Below are positions 62,721-64,000 of a DNA stretch of 64,000 bases, piece by piece (within the stretch, counting starts at the first letter, position 1; each line of letters starts with the position of its first letter). Origin of the DNA: Anisakis pegreffii. Its lineage: Eukaryota > Nematoda > Chromadorea > Rhabditida > Anisakidae. The position numbers and the translations under genes are program-made. The notes beneath the pieces are model-generated. The model did not search any database. It was not told the origin of the DNA and saw only the letters and a list, made by a program, of their open reading frames with translations. Where the stretch lies: NCBI GenBank assembly GCA_035041965.1, contig JAPYMA010001609.1, forward strand, positions 1-64,000. The letters are read 5' to 3'.

Positions 62721-64000
62721 AAACCAAATTTATTTATAAACTCATAACGAGATAGCTGTGCTAGAAAAAAATTTCCTTAAGAACTGTTAAGTATACACTT
62801 GGGAACGCAGAAACGATCTTGGCTTCTTCGTTCAATATCCGTAGTGAAATAGAATGAAACGCTGATGAACCACGAAAGAACTTATCCAACGATGAACAGG
62901 CAGATGAATTCTTGGCATCAAAGAAAGAAAAACTATCAACAGCGAGTAGATAATTGTGAACTAGTCAGTAGCTTCATCGCTCTCATTAGAAATCATCTAA
63001 TCAGCAATTACTTTTTTATTAGACAGACATCCATGCGTTCGTGGAACTTTGAAAGGGCAACTGAAGCGATGATGTGCAGTCGTCAATGAACATCATTTAA
63101 AATTCACTGATCCGACTTCAACTACCCATGAGTATTGTTTGTTGCTAGTATCATTCACTCGAAGCACATTTTATTCAGAAACCTTCGTGCAAGCATCGAT
63201 CAAATATGCTTGTATAACAGCTCTTGAAAGAGCTTTCCTGTTCCACAACACGTTATTTGATATTATTCGTGACATAATTTTGCCTCCCATCAATTAACTC
63301 TCAATAATTAGCGGTTGAAAAACCTCCAGTTAGGAATGGAAAAGCAGTGAAGCATGGTAATCGAACTGAATGCATGATGAAGACAAAGCCTCTCCGAAGA
63401 TTCATTATCAATATTTTCGATCCGGTTACTCATAGAATAACCAGCAATTCACCACTCATAGAGTAAGCAGCTATCGTCTACTGGAATAATCGTGTACTCA
63501 TAGAATAACCAGTAATTCACCACGTGAAACATCTGAAGAATTTAATCATTCACTCTTCAGATCTGCCTTACACCCTACCTAGTCTTGCCTAGTCCGAAAA
63601 AAATATCCATAATTTACGCGGGACATATCTGGACGTAGCAACATCTGATTCGTGTGTATGGCGAGTGGATTTAAATTGATTTCGGTGTATCACATGATCA
63701 CGAGTGCTTTGAACGGGCTGCCGTGAAAGATTCAGGCTCAATCACTCATTTTTCGGATTCCAATCGAACCGATTAATGATATCGTTTGCCACCACCAGTC
63801 AACAATGCATGAAACATAGCGAGTGACGATGCATTTATGCTCTTACATCGATCCACACGCAACAGTCTTCACACCCACTGCAAATATGCCCAATATGCTC
63901 AATATCTCAAATTCTTATTCTTGCATTTTGTCCAGGCTAGACATTGTCAGTTCTGTTCACCCTGAAGATATCTTTGTGTTTGAATTCTAGAACTGATACA
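62721..64000. other. Right flank, unassigned
   Basis: No supported gene. It contains a short direct repeat at 63427-63523 and otherwise ordinary AT-rich sequence to the edge of the window. Confidence 0.4.
63427..63523 (+). repeat. Short direct repeat, 29 bases twice
   Basis: 'tactcatagaataaccag' followed by '(c/t)aattcaccac' occurs at 63427-63455 and again at 63495-63523, with one mismatch and a 68-base spacing. This is a small local duplication. Confidence 0.85.

Overview
The window is nuclear DNA of a nematode: AT-rich, with genes split into many short exons. Introns have GT...AG ends, usually with a (t)ttcag acceptor. One gene encodes a Wart (nematode hedgehog-related) domain, which points specifically to Nematoda. 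Several start codons sit at or just behind a good AG acceptor, as expected for spliced-leader addition. I cannot name the species. All gene models were built by eye from splice sites, reading-frame phase and protein-family motifs. Frames close exactly for the eight full models.

Layout. 1-6.1 kb: mostly unassigned, with a cluster of dispersed repeat units at 2.66-3.79 kb and one isolated exon-like segment at 5.1-5.3 kb. 6.1-13.2 kb (minus): a complete 18-exon MKLP1/KIF23/ZEN-4 kinesin. 13.67-13.74 kb (minus): tRNA-Asp(GTC). 14.5-18.4 kb (plus): an 11-exon GLD-2/TENT2-like non-canonical poly(A) polymerase. 20.2-22.6 kb (plus): a LACTB-like serine beta-lactamase-fold protein. 23.0-24.8 kb (minus): a secreted Wart-domain protein without a Hog domain. 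24.8-33.0 kb: no gene recognised. 33.0-45.3 kb (minus): three tandem copies (A, B, C) of a 7-exon trans-2-enoyl-CoA reductase (MECR) gene. An array of about seven ~240-bp repeats lies between copies B and C. 50.4-52.3 kb (minus): a 7-exon helical protein gene that I do not recognise. 52.3-64 kb: mostly empty, with a few exon-like segments that I cannot join into genes.

How the genes relate. The named genes do not form one pathway. The kinesin belongs to centralspindlin (cytokinesis), the poly(A) polymerase to cytoplasmic RNA control, and MECR and LACTB to mitochondrial metabolism. The Wart protein is probably cuticle or extracellular signalling. The kinesin and the polymerase are divergently arranged around 1.2 kb that holds the tRNA. 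The clearest evolutionary story is the MECR triplication: intron positions and phases are identical in all copies, and exons 4 and 5 with the intron between them have been homogenised between copies B and C, which looks like gene conversion.
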